A stretch of 64,000 bases of DNA from Pseudomonas lalkuanensis. GTDB lineage: Bacteria; Pseudomonadota; Gammaproteobacteria; Pseudomonadales; Pseudomonadaceae. Positions 34,578-43,835 of the stretch are shown here, piece by piece. The notes under the pieces were generated by a model that saw only the letters and a program-made list of their open reading frames with translations, was not told the origin of the DNA and did not search any database. Both the position numbers and the translations under genes were made by a program. The stretch's first letter is position 1, and each line of letters begins with the position of its first letter. The DNA is taken from the NCBI RefSeq assembly GCF_008807375.1, contig NZ_CP043311.1, positions 5,746,001 through 5,810,000 on the forward strand, in the 5' to 3' direction.

Positions 34578-35816
34578 TCAGGCCTCCTGTTGGAAATCGG
34601 CGAAGGGGCGGCCGGACTCGGCCAGGCGACGGATCAGTGCGGCCGGCTGCCAGTGGCTGCCGAAGCGCTCGGCCAGGGCTTCCAGGCGCGCGCGGATGGC
34701 CGGCAGCCCCTGGCTGTCGGCCCAGGCCATCGGCCCACCCGTGTCGGCCGGGAAGCCGTAGCCATTGAGGTAAACGGTGTCGATATCGGCGCTGGAGGCC
34801 GCGATGCCCTCTTCGAGGATCTTCGCCCCTTCGTTGACCAGGGCCAGCAGGCAACGCTCGAGGATTTCTTCAGGGCCGATGTCGCGACGCGCGAAGCCAA
34901 GCTGTTCGGACACCTGCAGCACCAGGGCATCCACTTCCGGGTCGTGCTCGGCCTGGCGACTGCCTTCGGCGTAGCGGTAGTAGCCCAGGCGCGATTTCTG
35001 GCCGAAGCGGCCAAGCCCGCAGAGGCGGTTGTCCACCTGCACCGCCGGGTCGTCCTGGCCCTTGCCCGCCAGCTCACGGGCGCGCCATTCCAGGTCGATA
35101 CCCACCACGTCGTACATGCGGAAGGGGCCCATGGCGAAGCCGAAGCCCTGCAGCGCACTGTCCACCTGATGAGGGAACGCGCCCTCCAGCAGCAGCATGC
35201 GCGCCTCACGCACGTAGGTATGGAGCATGCGATTGCCGATGAAGCCCTTGCAGTTGCCGGCCACCACGCAGACCTTGCCCATGCGCCGTCCCAGCTCCAG
35301 GGTGGCATCCAGCACCACTTGCGCCGTGAGTGCGCCACGGACGATCTCCAGCAGCTTCATGATGTGCGCCGGGCTGAAGAAATGCAGGCCGAGGACCTGC
35401 TCCGGGCGCCCGGTCACGGCGGCGATCGCGTCGATATCCAGCGCGGAGGTGTTGCTGGCGAGGATGGCCGTCGGCTTCAGACGGGCATCCAACTCGCGGA
35501 AGATCGATTGCTTGAGTTCGAGGTTCTCGAAGACCGCCTCGATCGCCAGGTCGACATCGGCCAGCTCATCGTAGCCACCCACCGGCTGAATACGGGCAAC
35601 GCGCTCGGCGGCCTGGGCCTCGCTGATCCGGCCCTGGCGCACGTTGTGGGCATAGGTCTCGGCGACCACGCCCTGCGCCTGCTCGAGCATCTGCGGGTTG
35701 TTGTCCAGCCAGCGGACCTCAAGGCCGGCACTGGCCAGGCTCATGACGATGCCGCGGCCCATGGTGCCCGCACCGATCACGGCGGCACGCTGGATGTTGA
35801 ATGCGCTAGGGCTCAC
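34578..35816 (-). CDS. 3-hydroxyacyl-CoA dehydrogenase
   Basis: 412 residues from a GTG at 35816, which has a GAGGA ribosome site. The open frame continues 39 codons upstream only because it reads through a REP element. The NAD-binding loop is AAVIGAGTMGRGIVMSL. The family signature HFFSPAHIMKLLEIV holds the catalytic histidine. A second C-terminal domain copy follows (about residues 290-405). First gene of the operon that continues with acyl-CoA dehydrogenase, Fe-ADH and thioesterase, and divergent from a LysR gene. Confidence 0.94.
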   Translation of the reverse strand: MSPSAFNIQRAAVIGAGTMGRGIVMSLASAGLEVRWLDNNPQMLEQAQGVVAETYAHNVRQGRISEAQAAERVARIQPVGGYDELADVDLAIEAVFENLELKQSIFRELDARLKPTAILASNTSALDIDAIAAVTGRPEQVLGLHFFSPAHIMKLLEIVRGALTAQVVLDATLELGRRMGKVCVVAGNCKGFIGNRMLHTYVREARMLLLEGAFPHQVDSALQGFGFAMGPFRMYDVVGIDLEWRARELAGKGQDDPAVQVDNRLCGLGRFGQKSRLGYYRYAEGSRQAEHDPEVDALVLQVSEQLGFARRDIGPEEILERCLLALVNEGAKILEEGIAASSADIDTVYLNGYGFPADTGGPMAWADSQGLPAIRARLEALAERFGSHWQPAALIRRLAESGRPFADFQQEA

Positions 35817-35860
35817 TGAGATGTCCTCTTGTTCCAGTAGGCGATAACCGACGCGGCCCT

Positions 35861-35922
35861 TCGCAGGAGCCAGCTTGCTGGCGAATGTGCTGCCGCGTTC
35901 GCGAGCAAGCTCGCTCCTACGA
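35861..35922. repeat. REP element of the GCAGGAGC...GCTCGCTCCTAC type
   Basis: TCGCAGGAGCCAGCTTGCTG at the left and GCAAGCTCGCTCCTACGAA at the right form a long imperfect inverted repeat. It lies in the divergent promoter region between the hydroxyacyl-CoA dehydrogenase and LysR genes. Confidence 0.75.
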
Positions 35923-36024
35923 ACCTCGGCCAATCAGCGCCGCGTGATCACGAGATCGCCAATCACCTTAAGGAAACCGGTACTATTTTTGAAATTTAGT
36001 CTTGTGATAAATGGCATTCCTACG

Positions 36025-36924
36025 GTGAATACCTCCAATTTCGACCTCAACCTCCTGCGGGTACTGGACGCCCTGCTGCGCGAGCGCAACGTCTCCCGCG
36101 CAGCGGAGCGCCTGGCACTCAGCCAGCCGGCGGTGAGCAACGCACTCAACCGCCTGCGCGAGCTGCTCGGTGACCCATTGCTGGTGCGCGTGGGGCGGGC
36201 GATGCAACCGACACCCCGGGCGCTGGCCCTGGAAACACCGATCCGCGCGGCGCTCAAGCAGATCGAGCAGAGCCTGGTGATCGGTGAAGGCTTCGACCCG
36301 ACACGCAGCCGCCAGCGCTTCACCATCGCCGTGACGGACTACGTGGAACTGATCTGCATGCCACGGCTGCTGCAGCAGTTGGCCGAAGAGGCGCCGGGGG
36401 TGAAGATCGCCATCCGCCACCTCTCTCCGAGCCTGCCCGCCGCCGCGCTGGATCACGGCGAACTGGACCTGGTGCTGGGCCGCTTCGAAAGCATTCCCTC
36501 GCGCTTCGCCAGCCGCCGCTGGATGAGCGAAACGCTGCGCCTGGTGGCCCGCCGCGACCATCCGCAGTTGCAGGAGGCACCGGACCTGTCCGGTTTTCTC
36601 AGGCTACGTCACCTCTGGGTACACGGAGGCCAGACCAAAGGCATGGTCGATCAATGGCTGGGGGAGCAAGGGCTGGCGCGGGACATCGTCTACACCACGC
36701 CCAACTACCTGCAGGCGGCCCATATCGTCGCCAGCACCGACCTCAGCGTGGTACTGCCGACCCGCCTGGCCCATCACTTCGCCAGCCTGCTGCCCTTGCA
36801 GGTGCATCCCCTGCCCTTCGCCGTCGGCCCCTTCCACCTCGATCTGGTGAGCGTGGCCCAGCGCGAAGAGGATGAAGCCCTGCAATGGCTGATCGAGCAT
36901 TTGATGGCCATAGGCCGGATATGA
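36025..36924 (+). CDS. LysR-family regulator divergent from the acyl-CoA oxidation operon
   Basis: 299 residues from a GTG at 36025 (VNTSNFDLNLLRVLDALLRE). Fifty upstream codons pass through the REP element and are rejected. The DNA-binding motif is NVSRAAERLALSQPAVSNAL followed by NRLRELLGDPLLVR, close to the NodD/SyrM-like LysR branch. The effector domain starts near residue 95. Divergence from the four-gene operon makes that operon its likely target. Confidence 0.9.
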   Translation: MNTSNFDLNLLRVLDALLRERNVSRAAERLALSQPAVSNALNRLRELLGDPLLVRVGRAMQPTPRALALETPIRAALKQIEQSLVIGEGFDPTRSRQRFTIAVTDYVELICMPRLLQQLAEEAPGVKIAIRHLSPSLPAAALDHGELDLVLGRFESIPSRFASRRWMSETLRLVARRDHPQLQEAPDLSGFLRLRHLWVHGGQTKGMVDQWLGEQGLARDIVYTTPNYLQAAHIVASTDLSVVLPTRLAHHFASLLPLQVHPLPFAVGPFHLDLVSVAQREEDEALQWLIEHLMAIGRI

Positions 36925-36931
36925 GCGAGGT

Positions 36932-36990
36932 GAGTAGGGTGGGCTTCAGCCCACCGGGATGATGGTATCGCTCCGCTCCACCCATCCTGC
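36932..36990. repeat. Dispersed-type inverted repeat GGTGGGCTTCAGCCCACC
   Basis: The inner arms GGTGGGCT and AGCCCACC are perfect. Outer parts (GTAGGGTGGG and CCACCCATCCTGC) pair imperfectly. It directly follows the LysR gene and adjoins another REP. Confidence 0.6.
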
Positions 36991-36997
36991 GGAGGAA

Positions 36998-37041
36998 CCT
37001 GTGGGCGCGAATTCGTTCGCGATTGAAATCGCTCCCACAGG
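36998..37041. repeat. REP-type palindrome
   Basis: Starts CCTGTGGGCGCGAATTCGTT and ends ATCGCTCCCACAGG, an imperfect palindrome of the same family as at 19393. It lies just before the nitroreductase 3' end. Confidence 0.8.
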
Positions 37042-37053
37042 CAGCGGGAAAAG

Positions 37054-37656
37054 TCAGAACTGGTCGCGGATCACCGCCTCGTCGAAGGCCAGCTTGCCGA
37101 TGCGCGGCCGGGCCGGCGCGGTCTGCTTGCCGACGGCGACCATCAGGCCGATGGCGTGGTTCTCCGGCAGGCGGATCAGGTCGGCCACAGCGTCGAAATC
37201 GAAGCCATCCATGGGGCAGCTGTCCAGGCCCTTGCCACGCGCAGCGAGCATCAGGGTCTGGGCCACCAGGCCACAGCTGCGCATCACTTCATCACGCTGC
37301 ACCTGCGGCTTGCCGCGGTAGTAGGTGTCGATGGCGCCTGCCATGAACTCCTGCACCGGCTGCGGGGCTTCGGCCCAGACACGGGCGGAATCCTGCTCCC
37401 AGGCATCGAGGCGGGCGCAGATGATCACCAGCATCGCGGCCTCGGTCACCTGCGCCTGGTCCCAGGCCACATCGCGAATGCGCTGGCGCAGGGCCGGGTC
37501 GCTGACTTCCACCAGGCGCACGTGCTGCAGGTTGAAGGCGGTGGGTGCGAGCAGGGCCAGCTCCAGCAGGGCGTCCTTGTCCTCGCGGCTCATGCTGTAG
37601 CGGGTGTCGTAGTTCTTGATGGCCCGGCGGCTGCGGATGGCGTCGTCAATGTGCAT
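37054..37656 (-). CDS. Nitroreductase-family protein
   Basis: 200 residues. The FMN-binding N-terminus is IDDAIRSRRAIKNYDTRYSMS. Further family sites are LLAPTAFNLQHVRLVEV and GLDSCPMDGFDFDAVADLI. NAD(P)H-dependent FMN reductases of this type act on nitroaromatics, quinones or other substrates. The physiological substrate cannot be read from sequence. It is a single gene with a REP downstream. Confidence 0.9.
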   Translation of the reverse strand: MHIDDAIRSRRAIKNYDTRYSMSREDKDALLELALLAPTAFNLQHVRLVEVSDPALRQRIRDVAWDQAQVTEAAMLVIICARLDAWEQDSARVWAEAPQPVQEFMAGAIDTYYRGKPQVQRDEVMRSCGLVAQTLMLAARGKGLDSCPMDGFDFDAVADLIRLPENHAIGLMVAVGKQTAPARPRIGKLAFDEAVIRDQF

Positions 37657-37790
37657 GCAGGAATCCTTGGGAGAGGCGAGATTGAAAGTAGCGCCATCCT
37701 AAGCAGCCGGGAGGTCGGCTTCCAACACTGATTAACGATTCAATCGATCAAAAAATCCGTTTGGCCCGACCTTCCGAGGGGCTGGTTTTT

Positions 37791-38321
37791 CCTGTAGGGG
37801 CGAACTCATTCGCCAAGGACCGCGAAGCGGTCCTTCGGCATCCAGGGGCAGGCCTTTCAGGCTTCCGCGCCGGCCTAACACAACCCTCACCCCCGGCCCC
37901 TCTCCCAGAGGACGAGGAGTGACTCGCGCCGGTGCGGCTATAGCAATCCTGAAACCCATACGGGCCTGATACCGGGCAGAAGCGTTGGAGCAGCGACTGC
38001 GCCCCTTCGGGAGGCCGGGCGGAATCGTTGTAAAACGCAGCGGAGCGAAGTAACAGCCGAAGGGCGAGCGCAGCGAGTCAGGGGAACGAGCGGCATGGAT
38101 ATCGCGAGAGGCGAGCACCCGGCGCAACGATGGAGCGAGGGGCGTTTGGCGAAGCCAAACCTGGATGCAGGGGCAAGCCTTTGGGTTCCTTTTTGTGGGC
38201 GGCATTCCGACGTTTGAAAAAGGGACTCGCCTGGGAAGGCGGAACCAGAAACGTCCGCAGAACTCGGCAAGCAGCCTGACTCATGACGTTACAGACAGAG
38301 CCAATTCATTCGCCCCTACAA
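37791..38321. repeat. REP-flanked noncoding block
   Basis: About 530 bases bounded by CCTGTAGGGGCGAACTCATT (37791-37814) and, inverted, the complement of CTTGTAGGGGCGAATGAATT (38301-38321). Inside, ATCCAGGGGCAGGCCTTT and ATGCAGGGGCAAGCCTTT form a direct repeat near 37840 and 38163. GAAGCGGTCCTTCGG- and GGCGTTTGGCGAAGCC-type small hairpins occur. No gene is credible in it. The stop codon of the RecQ-type gene lies in the right arm. Confidence 0.5.
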
Positions 38322-40256
38322 GCCCAGCTGTTGGCTTACCCATGCACGCACCTCGGCGTAGGGATAGGCCTCCAATGCAGCGAAACCAGGCAGGCTGCGC
38401 GCCCTGAGCCGGGTGAAGAGTGGTGCGCTGATGCCACAGAGCAGGCGGGTCAGGCATTCGGCGCTGGGCGGCTCGCCGCGCGATTCCAGGTAGCGCTGGC
38501 TGAAGCCGCCACACAGGGTGCCGAAGCTCCGCTGCGCCAGGGGCGCCAATGCTGGCGGCGCCGGCAGGCGCGCCACGCGGCCCTGGCATACCGAGCAGTG
38601 GCCGCAGCGTTCGGGCACCTCGTGGTCGCCGAAATAGCGGGCAAGCCGCGCACTGAGGCAGCTATCGCTGGAGAACAGCTGCAGCATCGCCTGGATGCGT
38701 GCGATTTCGCTGTCTTCCTGCTGGCGGAAGTAACGATGCAGTTCGACGGCAAGGGCTTCCGGCTCGAAGTCGGGTTTCTGCAAGGCGTAGACCTCGGTCA
38801 TCTGCTTGCTTTCCAACTCGATCCAGCCCCGTTCCTGGAAGTAATCCAGGGCCTTCACCACGCGGCCGCGCTCGGCGTTGTACTCGCGATAGAGACGGTC
38901 GAAATCCACGGTGCACCAGGTGCGAGCGCGGGTGGAGGTGCGCAGCATGGCGTCGACGAACTGGCGACGCTCACCGTCGAACTGCTCCACCAGGGCTTCA
39001 GGCGCCAGCAGGTGCTTGAAACGGTACTCGGCGAAGTAGGCGTAGAGCGGTGCGATGATGCCGCGCAGCTCCAGCTGCACCAGCAAGGTCTTGAGGGGCA
39101 GCTGGCGGATGTTGCTCTGGTCGGAGAGCGCGCCGAGCATCAGCTCCCAGCGGTCCCCACCCTGCCCTGCCGCCTTCAGCTCCGCCAGCACCAGGCGGAT
39201 GCCGGACAGCTCCGGCGTATCGCCATAGACGAAGTTTTCCAGCACGTTGAGGCTGTCGCGGTTGGCCAGCACCAGGCAGTCCGAGGGCTGGCCGTCGCGC
39301 CCCGCGCGGCCGATTTCCTGGCTGTAGTTTTCCACCGACTTGGGCAGGTCGTAATGCACCACCTGGCGGATGTCGCTCTTGTCGATGCCCATGCCGAAGG
39401 CAATGGTGGCGACCATCACATTCACCTCGCCGGCCATGAACCGGCGCTGCAGCGCCTCACGCTCCTCATGGGCCATCCCGGCGTGATAGGCGCTGGCGGC
39501 GACGCCGCGCTCGGTCAGCCAGGCGGCCACGTCTTCGGCGGTTTTCTGCAGGGTGACGTAGACGATGGCCGGCTGCCCGGCGCGATCGCCCAGCCAGCTC
39601 GCCAACCGGTCCAGCTTGCCCGCACCGGCCACCGGCTCCACCAGCAGGTTGAGGTTGGGGCGGTAGAAGCCGGTGGTGATGACATCGGCATCGGCGATGG
39701 CGAACTTGCGCTGCATGTCGGCGATCACCGTCGGCGTCGCCGTGGCGGTCAGCAGCAGCACCTGAGGGATGCCAAACTGGCGCTGGTACTCGGGAAGCTT
39801 GAGATAGTCGGGGCGGAAGTTGTGCCCCCACTCGGAAATGCAGTGGGCCTCGTCCACCACCAGCAGCGAGATCGGCACCTGCTGGATGAATCCGCGAAAG
39901 CGCTCGTTCTTCAGGCGCTCGACGGAAATCATCAGGATCTTCAGCTCACCAGCGCGCGCCCGCGCCATGACTTCGGCAGCCTCTTCGCGGCTCTGCGCCG
40001 AGTCGATGCTGGCCGCGGCGATGCCGTGACGGGCGAGGAAGGCCAGTTGGTCCTGCATCAGCGCCAGCAGCGGCGACACCACCAGGGTCAGGTGCGGCAG
40101 GTGCAGGGCCGGCAACTGGTAGCACAACGACTTGCCGGAACCGGTGGGAAAGATGGCGGCGGTCGAGCGGCCCGCCAGCACGGCGGAAATGGCGGCTTCC
40201 TGGCCGGGACGGAAATGGTCGTAACCGAACACCCTGGCGAGGCTGGTTGCGGGCAT
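38316..40256 (-). CDS. RecQ-family ATP-dependent DNA helicase without HRDC domain
   Basis: 646 residues from MPATSLARVFGYDHFRPGQE, preceded by AAAGGAGTG. Helicase motifs are complete: FPTGSGKSLCYQLPAL (I), TLVVSPLLALMQDQ (Ia), VVDEAHCISEWGHNFRPDY (II and RecQ loop), LLTATATP (III), ATIAFGMGIDKSDIRQVVH (V) and YSQEIGRAGRDGQPSDC (VI). Zinc-ligand cysteines follow in CGHCSVC with an earlier DSCLSARLARYFGD. A typical HRDC domain is not apparent at the C-terminus. It unwinds DNA in repair. Its TAG stop is part of a REP element. Confidence 0.92.
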   Translation of the reverse strand: MPATSLARVFGYDHFRPGQEAAISAVLAGRSTAAIFPTGSGKSLCYQLPALHLPHLTLVVSPLLALMQDQLAFLARHGIAAASIDSAQSREEAAEVMARARAGELKILMISVERLKNERFRGFIQQVPISLLVVDEAHCISEWGHNFRPDYLKLPEYQRQFGIPQVLLLTATATPTVIADMQRKFAIADADVITTGFYRPNLNLLVEPVAGAGKLDRLASWLGDRAGQPAIVYVTLQKTAEDVAAWLTERGVAASAYHAGMAHEEREALQRRFMAGEVNVMVATIAFGMGIDKSDIRQVVHYDLPKSVENYSQEIGRAGRDGQPSDCLVLANRDSLNVLENFVYGDTPELSGIRLVLAELKAAGQGGDRWELMLGALSDQSNIRQLPLKTLLVQLELRGIIAPLYAYFAEYRFKHLLAPEALVEQFDGERRQFVDAMLRTSTRARTWCTVDFDRLYREYNAERGRVVKALDYFQERGWIELESKQMTEVYALQKPDFEPEALAVELHRYFRQQEDSEIARIQAMLQLFSSDSCLSARLARYFGDHEVPERCGHCSVCQGRVARLPAPPALAPLAQRSFGTLCGGFSQRYLESRGEPPSAECLTRLLCGISAPLFTRLRARSLPGFAALEAYPYAEVRAWVSQQLGL

Positions 40257-40426
40257 GGGGATCACTCCTTTGATGGGGCATTGATCATGGACCCGAAGCA
40301 CACCGCCTCGGTGCGCCAAATGGGCGGGACGAATCCGGAACTCCGGTGCGAATGGTACGGCTCGGTGCGGTCGTAGGGGGGGTCACGCTTCATCGACCCG
40401 CCATCGAGGCCAGGCCGGGCGCCGAC
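40257..40426. other. Spacer between RecQ-type gene start and pckA terminator
   Basis: No gene is seen here. It probably contains the promoter of the RecQ-type gene. Confidence 0.4.
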
Positions 40427-40452
40427 GGTGGATGTAAACAGCGACATCCACC
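40427..40452. repeat. Inverted repeat GGTGGATGT...ACATCCACC
   Basis: Perfect nine-base arms around AAACAGCG, downstream of pckA. It resembles a dispersed Pseudomonas intergenic repeat, from memory. Confidence 0.5.
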
Positions 40453-40476
40453 CCAAGTGCTTCGACGCGTCGGCCA

Positions 40477-40507
40477 ATAAAAAAGCCGCCCGGAGGCGGC
40501 TTCTTCG
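40477..40507 (-). terminator. Intrinsic terminator of pckA
   Basis: On the minus strand GAAGCCGCC-TCCG-GGCGGC is followed by TTTTTTATT, a strong stem and T tract 18 bases after the pckA stop. Confidence 0.9.
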
Positions 40508-40524
40508 CAAGGACGCGGTGCGGC

Positions 40525-42069
40525 TTAGAGCTGCGGGCCGGCGTTCTTGATGGCGTCGGAAACGTCGAACTTCTTGAAGTTCTCGATGAACTGCGCGGCC
40601 AGGGCCTTGGCAGCTTCGTCGTAGGCAGCCTTGTCAGCCCAGGTGTTGCGCGGGTTGAGCAGGTTGGTGTCGACGCCCGGAACGGCCTTCGGCACGTCCA
40701 GGTTGATGGTGTCCAGGTGCTCGGTCTCGGCACCGATCAGGGCACCGCTCTGGATGGCAGCGATCACACCGCGGGTAGTCGGGATGTTGAAGCGCTTGCC
40801 AACGCCGTAGCCACCGCCGGTCCAGCCGGTGTTGACCAGGTAGACCTTGGAGCCGAAGCCCTGGATACGCTTGATCAGCAGCTCAGCGTACTCGCCAGCC
40901 GGACGCGGGAAGAACGGCGCGCCGAAGCAGGTGGAGAAAGTGGACTTGATGCCGCCGCCGGAACCCATTTCGGTGGAACCGACCAGCGCGGTGTAGCCGG
41001 ACAGGAAGTGGTAGGCAGCCTGCTCGTTGTTCAGGATGGAAACGGGCGGCAGCACGCCGGTCAGGTCGCAGGTCAGGAAGATCACTGCGTTCGGCTCGCC
41101 GGCACGGTTGGCCTCGACGCGCTTCTCCACCAGGTGCAGCGGGTAGGCGGCACGGGTGTTCTGGGTCAGGCTGTCATCGCTGTAGTCGGGTACGCGGGTT
41201 TCCGGGTTCAGCACCACGTTTTCCAGCACGGCACCGAACTGGATGGCTTTCCAGATCACCGGCTCGTTCTTCTCGGACAGGTCGATGCACTTGGCGTAGC
41301 AGCCGCCTTCGACGTTGAACACGGTGCCCACGCCCCAGCCGTGCTCGTCGTCACCGATCAGGTAACGGCTCGGGTCGGCGGACAGGGTGGTCTTGCCGGT
41401 GCCGGACAGGCCGAAGAACAGGGTGGTGTCGCCTTCTTCGCCAACGTTGGCGGCGCAGTGCATCGGCAGCACGTCTTTTTCCGGCAGCAGGAAGTTCTGC
41501 ACGGAGAACATGGCCTTCTTCATTTCACCGGCGTAGCGCATGCCGGCGATCAGGACTTTCTTGGCGGCGAAGTTGAGGATCACGCAACCATCGGAGTTGG
41601 TGCCGTCACGCTCCGGCTCGCAGACGAAGTTCGGTGCGTTGAGGATCTGCCACTCCTGGCGGGACTGCGGGTTGTACTGTTCCGGATTGATGAACAGGCA
41701 ACGGCCGAACAGGTTGTGCCAGGCGGTCTCGGTGGTCATCTTGACGGCCAGGTAGTGCTCGGGATCGGCGCCAACGTGCACGTGGGAGACGAAACGCTCA
41801 CGTTCGGTCACATAAGCTTCAACGCGCGCCCAAAGTGCATCGAATTTGTCCGCCGGGAAGGGACGGTTGATGTTGCCCCAGGCGATCTTGGCGTCGGTGC
41901 TCGGTTCTTGAACGATGAAACGATCTGCCGGAGAACGGCCGGTGCGGTGACCGGTTTTCACTACCAACGAACCGTTGGCGGCCAGTTCACCCTCGCCACG
42001 GCGGATGGCCTCTTCGACCAGTTGCGCGGCGCTGATATCGGTGTACACGGCGTTATTGGCTTGCGTCAT
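40525..42069 (-). CDS. pckA: Phosphoenolpyruvate carboxykinase (ATP) PckA
   Basis: 514 residues. The P-loop is [16 protein letters not shown]. The metal and substrate sites include RSPADRFIV, the [15 protein letters not shown] region and [17 protein letters not shown]. It converts oxaloacetate and ATP to phosphoenolpyruvate, the entry to gluconeogenesis from C4 acids. That links it metabolically to the C4-dicarboxylate sensing of DctBD in the same window. It is monocistronic with a strong terminator. Confidence 0.97.
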   Translation of the reverse strand: MTQANNAVYTDISAAQLVEEAIRRGEGELAANGSLVVKTGHRTGRSPADRFIVQEPSTDAKIAWGNINRPFPADKFDALWARVEAYVTERERFVSHVHVGADPEHYLAVKMTTETAWHNLFGRCLFINPEQYNPQSRQEWQILNAPNFVCEPERDGTNSDGCVILNFAAKKVLIAGMRYAGEMKKAMFSVQNFLLPEKDVLPMHCAANVGEEGDTTLFFGLSGTGKTTLSADPSRYLIGDDEHGWGVGTVFNVEGGCYAKCIDLSEKNEPVIWKAIQFGAVLENVVLNPETRVPDYSDDSLTQNTRAAYPLHLVEKRVEANRAGEPNAVIFLTCDLTGVLPPVSILNNEQAAYHFLSGYTALVGSTEMGSGGGIKSTFSTCFGAPFFPRPAGEYAELLIKRIQGFGSKVYLVNTGWTGGGYGVGKRFNIPTTRGVIAAIQSGALIGAETEHLDTINLDVPKAVPGVDTNLLNPRNTWADKAAYDEAAKALAAQFIENFKKFDVSDAIKNAGPQL

Positions 42070-42154
42070 GTGGTTCCCCGTCGGCGAAAAGCCGAGTCCT
42101 CCAAACGATTTGTAGTGGGTACTGCGACCCCCTACAGCGAAAAAAGTGCGCGCG

Positions 42155-42163
42155 ATTATGCCA
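42155..42163 (-). promoter_or_regulatory. Extended -10 of pckA
   Basis: TGGCATAAT on the minus strand fits the extended -10 pattern and lies about 86 bases before the pckA ATG. The -35 region is poor. Confidence 0.4.
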
Positions 42164-42263
42164 GAAAAGCCCGCTTTGGGTAGAAACCTCCTGTCAGCCG
42201 GGCATATTCCTGACCGATAATCGCACCCCGGTCACGCAGCGACCCGATGGGCACACTACATAT

Positions 42264-43151
42264 TCAGTGGCGCGTCTCCGACGGCGCGGCGCTCCCGCCA
42301 CCGGCGAACAACTGGGCGATGTCCGCCGCGTCGAACGAATAGCGCTGATTGCAGAACTGGCAATCAATCACCACGGTGCCACCGCTTTCCAGCAGCAGGG
42401 CTTGGGCATCGTCCTTGCCCAGGCTGACCAGCGCGTTGGCCGAGCGCTGACGCGAGCAGCTGCAGCGGAAATGGATGATCTGCGGATCGAACAGGCGTAC
42501 CGCTTCTTCATGATAGAGGCGGTGCAGCACGGTTTCGTTGTCCAGGCCGAGCAGTTCCTCGGCGGTCAGGGTGTCGGCCAGGGTGGTCAGGTGCTGCCAG
42601 TTGGCCTCGCGGGACTCAGGGTCCTTCAGGCGGTCCGCCGGCAGGGCCTGGAGCAGCATGCCACGGGCATTGCGGCCATCAGCGTTGAGCCAGAAGCGGG
42701 TGGGCAACTGCTGGGAATTGTCGAAGTAGCTGGACAGGCACTCGGCCAGGGTGGCGCCCTCGAGGGCGACGATGCCCTGGTAGCGCTGGCCCTGCTTCGG
42801 GTCCACGGTCAGGGTCAGCGAACCTTCGGGCATCAGTTCGCGCAGGCCGGCGGCGGGGGTGACCTGGCTGGCGTGGTAACGGGCGATGCCACGCACTTCG
42901 CGGTCGCTGGAACATTCCACCATCAGCAATGGAACCGCGCCGGAGGAGCGCGCCTGCAACACCAGCAGGCCGTCGAACTTCAGGGTGCCGACCAGCAGGG
43001 ACGCGGCGGCGAGCATTTCACCGAGCAGTTGGGCAACCGGCTCCGGATAGGGATGCTTGGCCAGGACGTGGGCGTAGCTTTCGCCGAGGGAGACCAGTTC
43101 GCCGCGCACATCGGTGTCGTCGAACAGAAAACGTTGGGTGAAATCGGACAT
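42264..43151 (-). CDS. hslO: Redox-regulated chaperone Hsp33 (HslO)
   Basis: 295 residues from [19 protein letters not shown]; 19 upstream codons lack support. The C-terminal zinc switch is visible as FRCSCSRQR (CxC) and DCQFCNQRY (CxxC). Loss of zinc and disulfide formation under oxidative stress activates holdase activity. It is 153 bases downstream of hslR in the same orientation, as in many gammaproteobacteria. Confidence 0.96.
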   Translation of the reverse strand: MSDFTQRFLFDDTDVRGELVSLGESYAHVLAKHPYPEPVAQLLGEMLAAASLLVGTLKFDGLLVLQARSSGAVPLLMVECSSDREVRGIARYHASQVTPAAGLRELMPEGSLTLTVDPKQGQRYQGIVALEGATLAECLSSYFDNSQQLPTRFWLNADGRNARGMLLQALPADRLKDPESREANWQHLTTLADTLTAEELLGLDNETVLHRLYHEEAVRLFDPQIIHFRCSCSRQRSANALVSLGKDDAQALLLESGGTVVIDCQFCNQRYSFDAADIAQLFAGGGSAAPSETRH

Positions 43152-43267
43152 GCCGGACTCGCTGCATTTGGGCCAATTTGGCCGAAAGGCTGGCGATTTT
43201 ATGCGCAAATCCGCCGGCTGACCAAGGGCCGGTTGTCTATCGCCGGTGCGGGTGTTTTCTATCGATG

Positions 43268-43295
43268 GAAAACCCGGCCGCAGTGGCCGGTCTTC
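43268..43295 (-). terminator. Intrinsic terminator after hslR
   Basis: On the minus strand GACCGGCC-ACTGC-GGCCGGGT continues into TTTTC, just after the hslR stop. It could limit read-through into hslO. Confidence 0.6.
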
Positions 43296-43304
43296 GCTGT
43301 GACC

Positions 43305-43715
43305 CTATTCGTGGCCGCCGCGCAGGAAATGAATCTGCCGCCGCTGTTTCTTGGTCGGCCGGCCATCGGTCTGGATGCCCAGGGCGCCGGCCTTGCGCAT
43401 GGCGGCCGCCTCTTCACGCTTGGCCAGGCTCTCGGCAGTTTCCTCGTAGAGAGTCTGCGCCTCGGGGGCACCGCGACGCACCACGGAAAGCGCGCGGACG
43501 ACGACAGTGCGTTCATCGAAACCGGTGCGGATCACATATTCGTCCCCGACCCGGGGCTCCCTGGACGGCTTGCAGCGCTCGCCGTGATGGTGGACCTTGC
43601 CACCCTCGATGGCTTCCTTGGCCAGGGCGCGGGTCTTGTAGAAGCGCGCGGCCCACAGCCACTTGTCGAGGCGAACCTTGTCGTCGTCTTTGTCGTCTTT
43701 CTCTTTCGCACGCAT
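43305..43715 (-). CDS. hslR: Heat shock protein 15 (HslR), S4 RNA-binding protein
   Basis: 136 residues. The S4 domain begins VRLDKWLWAARFYKTRALAKEAIEGGKV. The basic C-terminal helix (KREEAAAMRKAGALG, KKQRRQIHFLRG) matches Hsp15. It binds free 50S subunits carrying stalled nascent chains and helps recycle them after heat shock. Divergent from the rimB-rimK pair. Confidence 0.94.
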   Translation of the reverse strand: MRAKEKDDKDDDKVRLDKWLWAARFYKTRALAKEAIEGGKVHHHGERCKPSREPRVGDEYVIRTGFDERTVVVRALSVVRRGAPEAQTLYEETAESLAKREEAAAMRKAGALGIQTDGRPTKKQRRQIHFLRGGHE

Positions 43716-43835
43716 GACTCGTTTCCATCCTGCACGGGCTGCCCCATTCGCCAGCCCGGTCTAAGCTCAGCCAGGGCCAGATGCAGTTGTCACATCGGCC
43801 CACTAGAATGCGCCAACTTTACCGGAAAGCCTGCA

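Noticed and set aside
37054..38315. Insertion sequence between the nitroreductase and RecQ-type genes
   Set aside because: No transposase-coding frame is present; only REP-like ends and noncoding repeats.
38283..40376. A 697-codon plus-strand frame
   Set aside because: Antisense to the RecQ-family helicase; no motif or ribosome site.
42267..43835. Long N-terminal extension in frame with rimB
   Set aside because: It runs antisense through hslO and hslR; only the last 154 codons match the RimB family.
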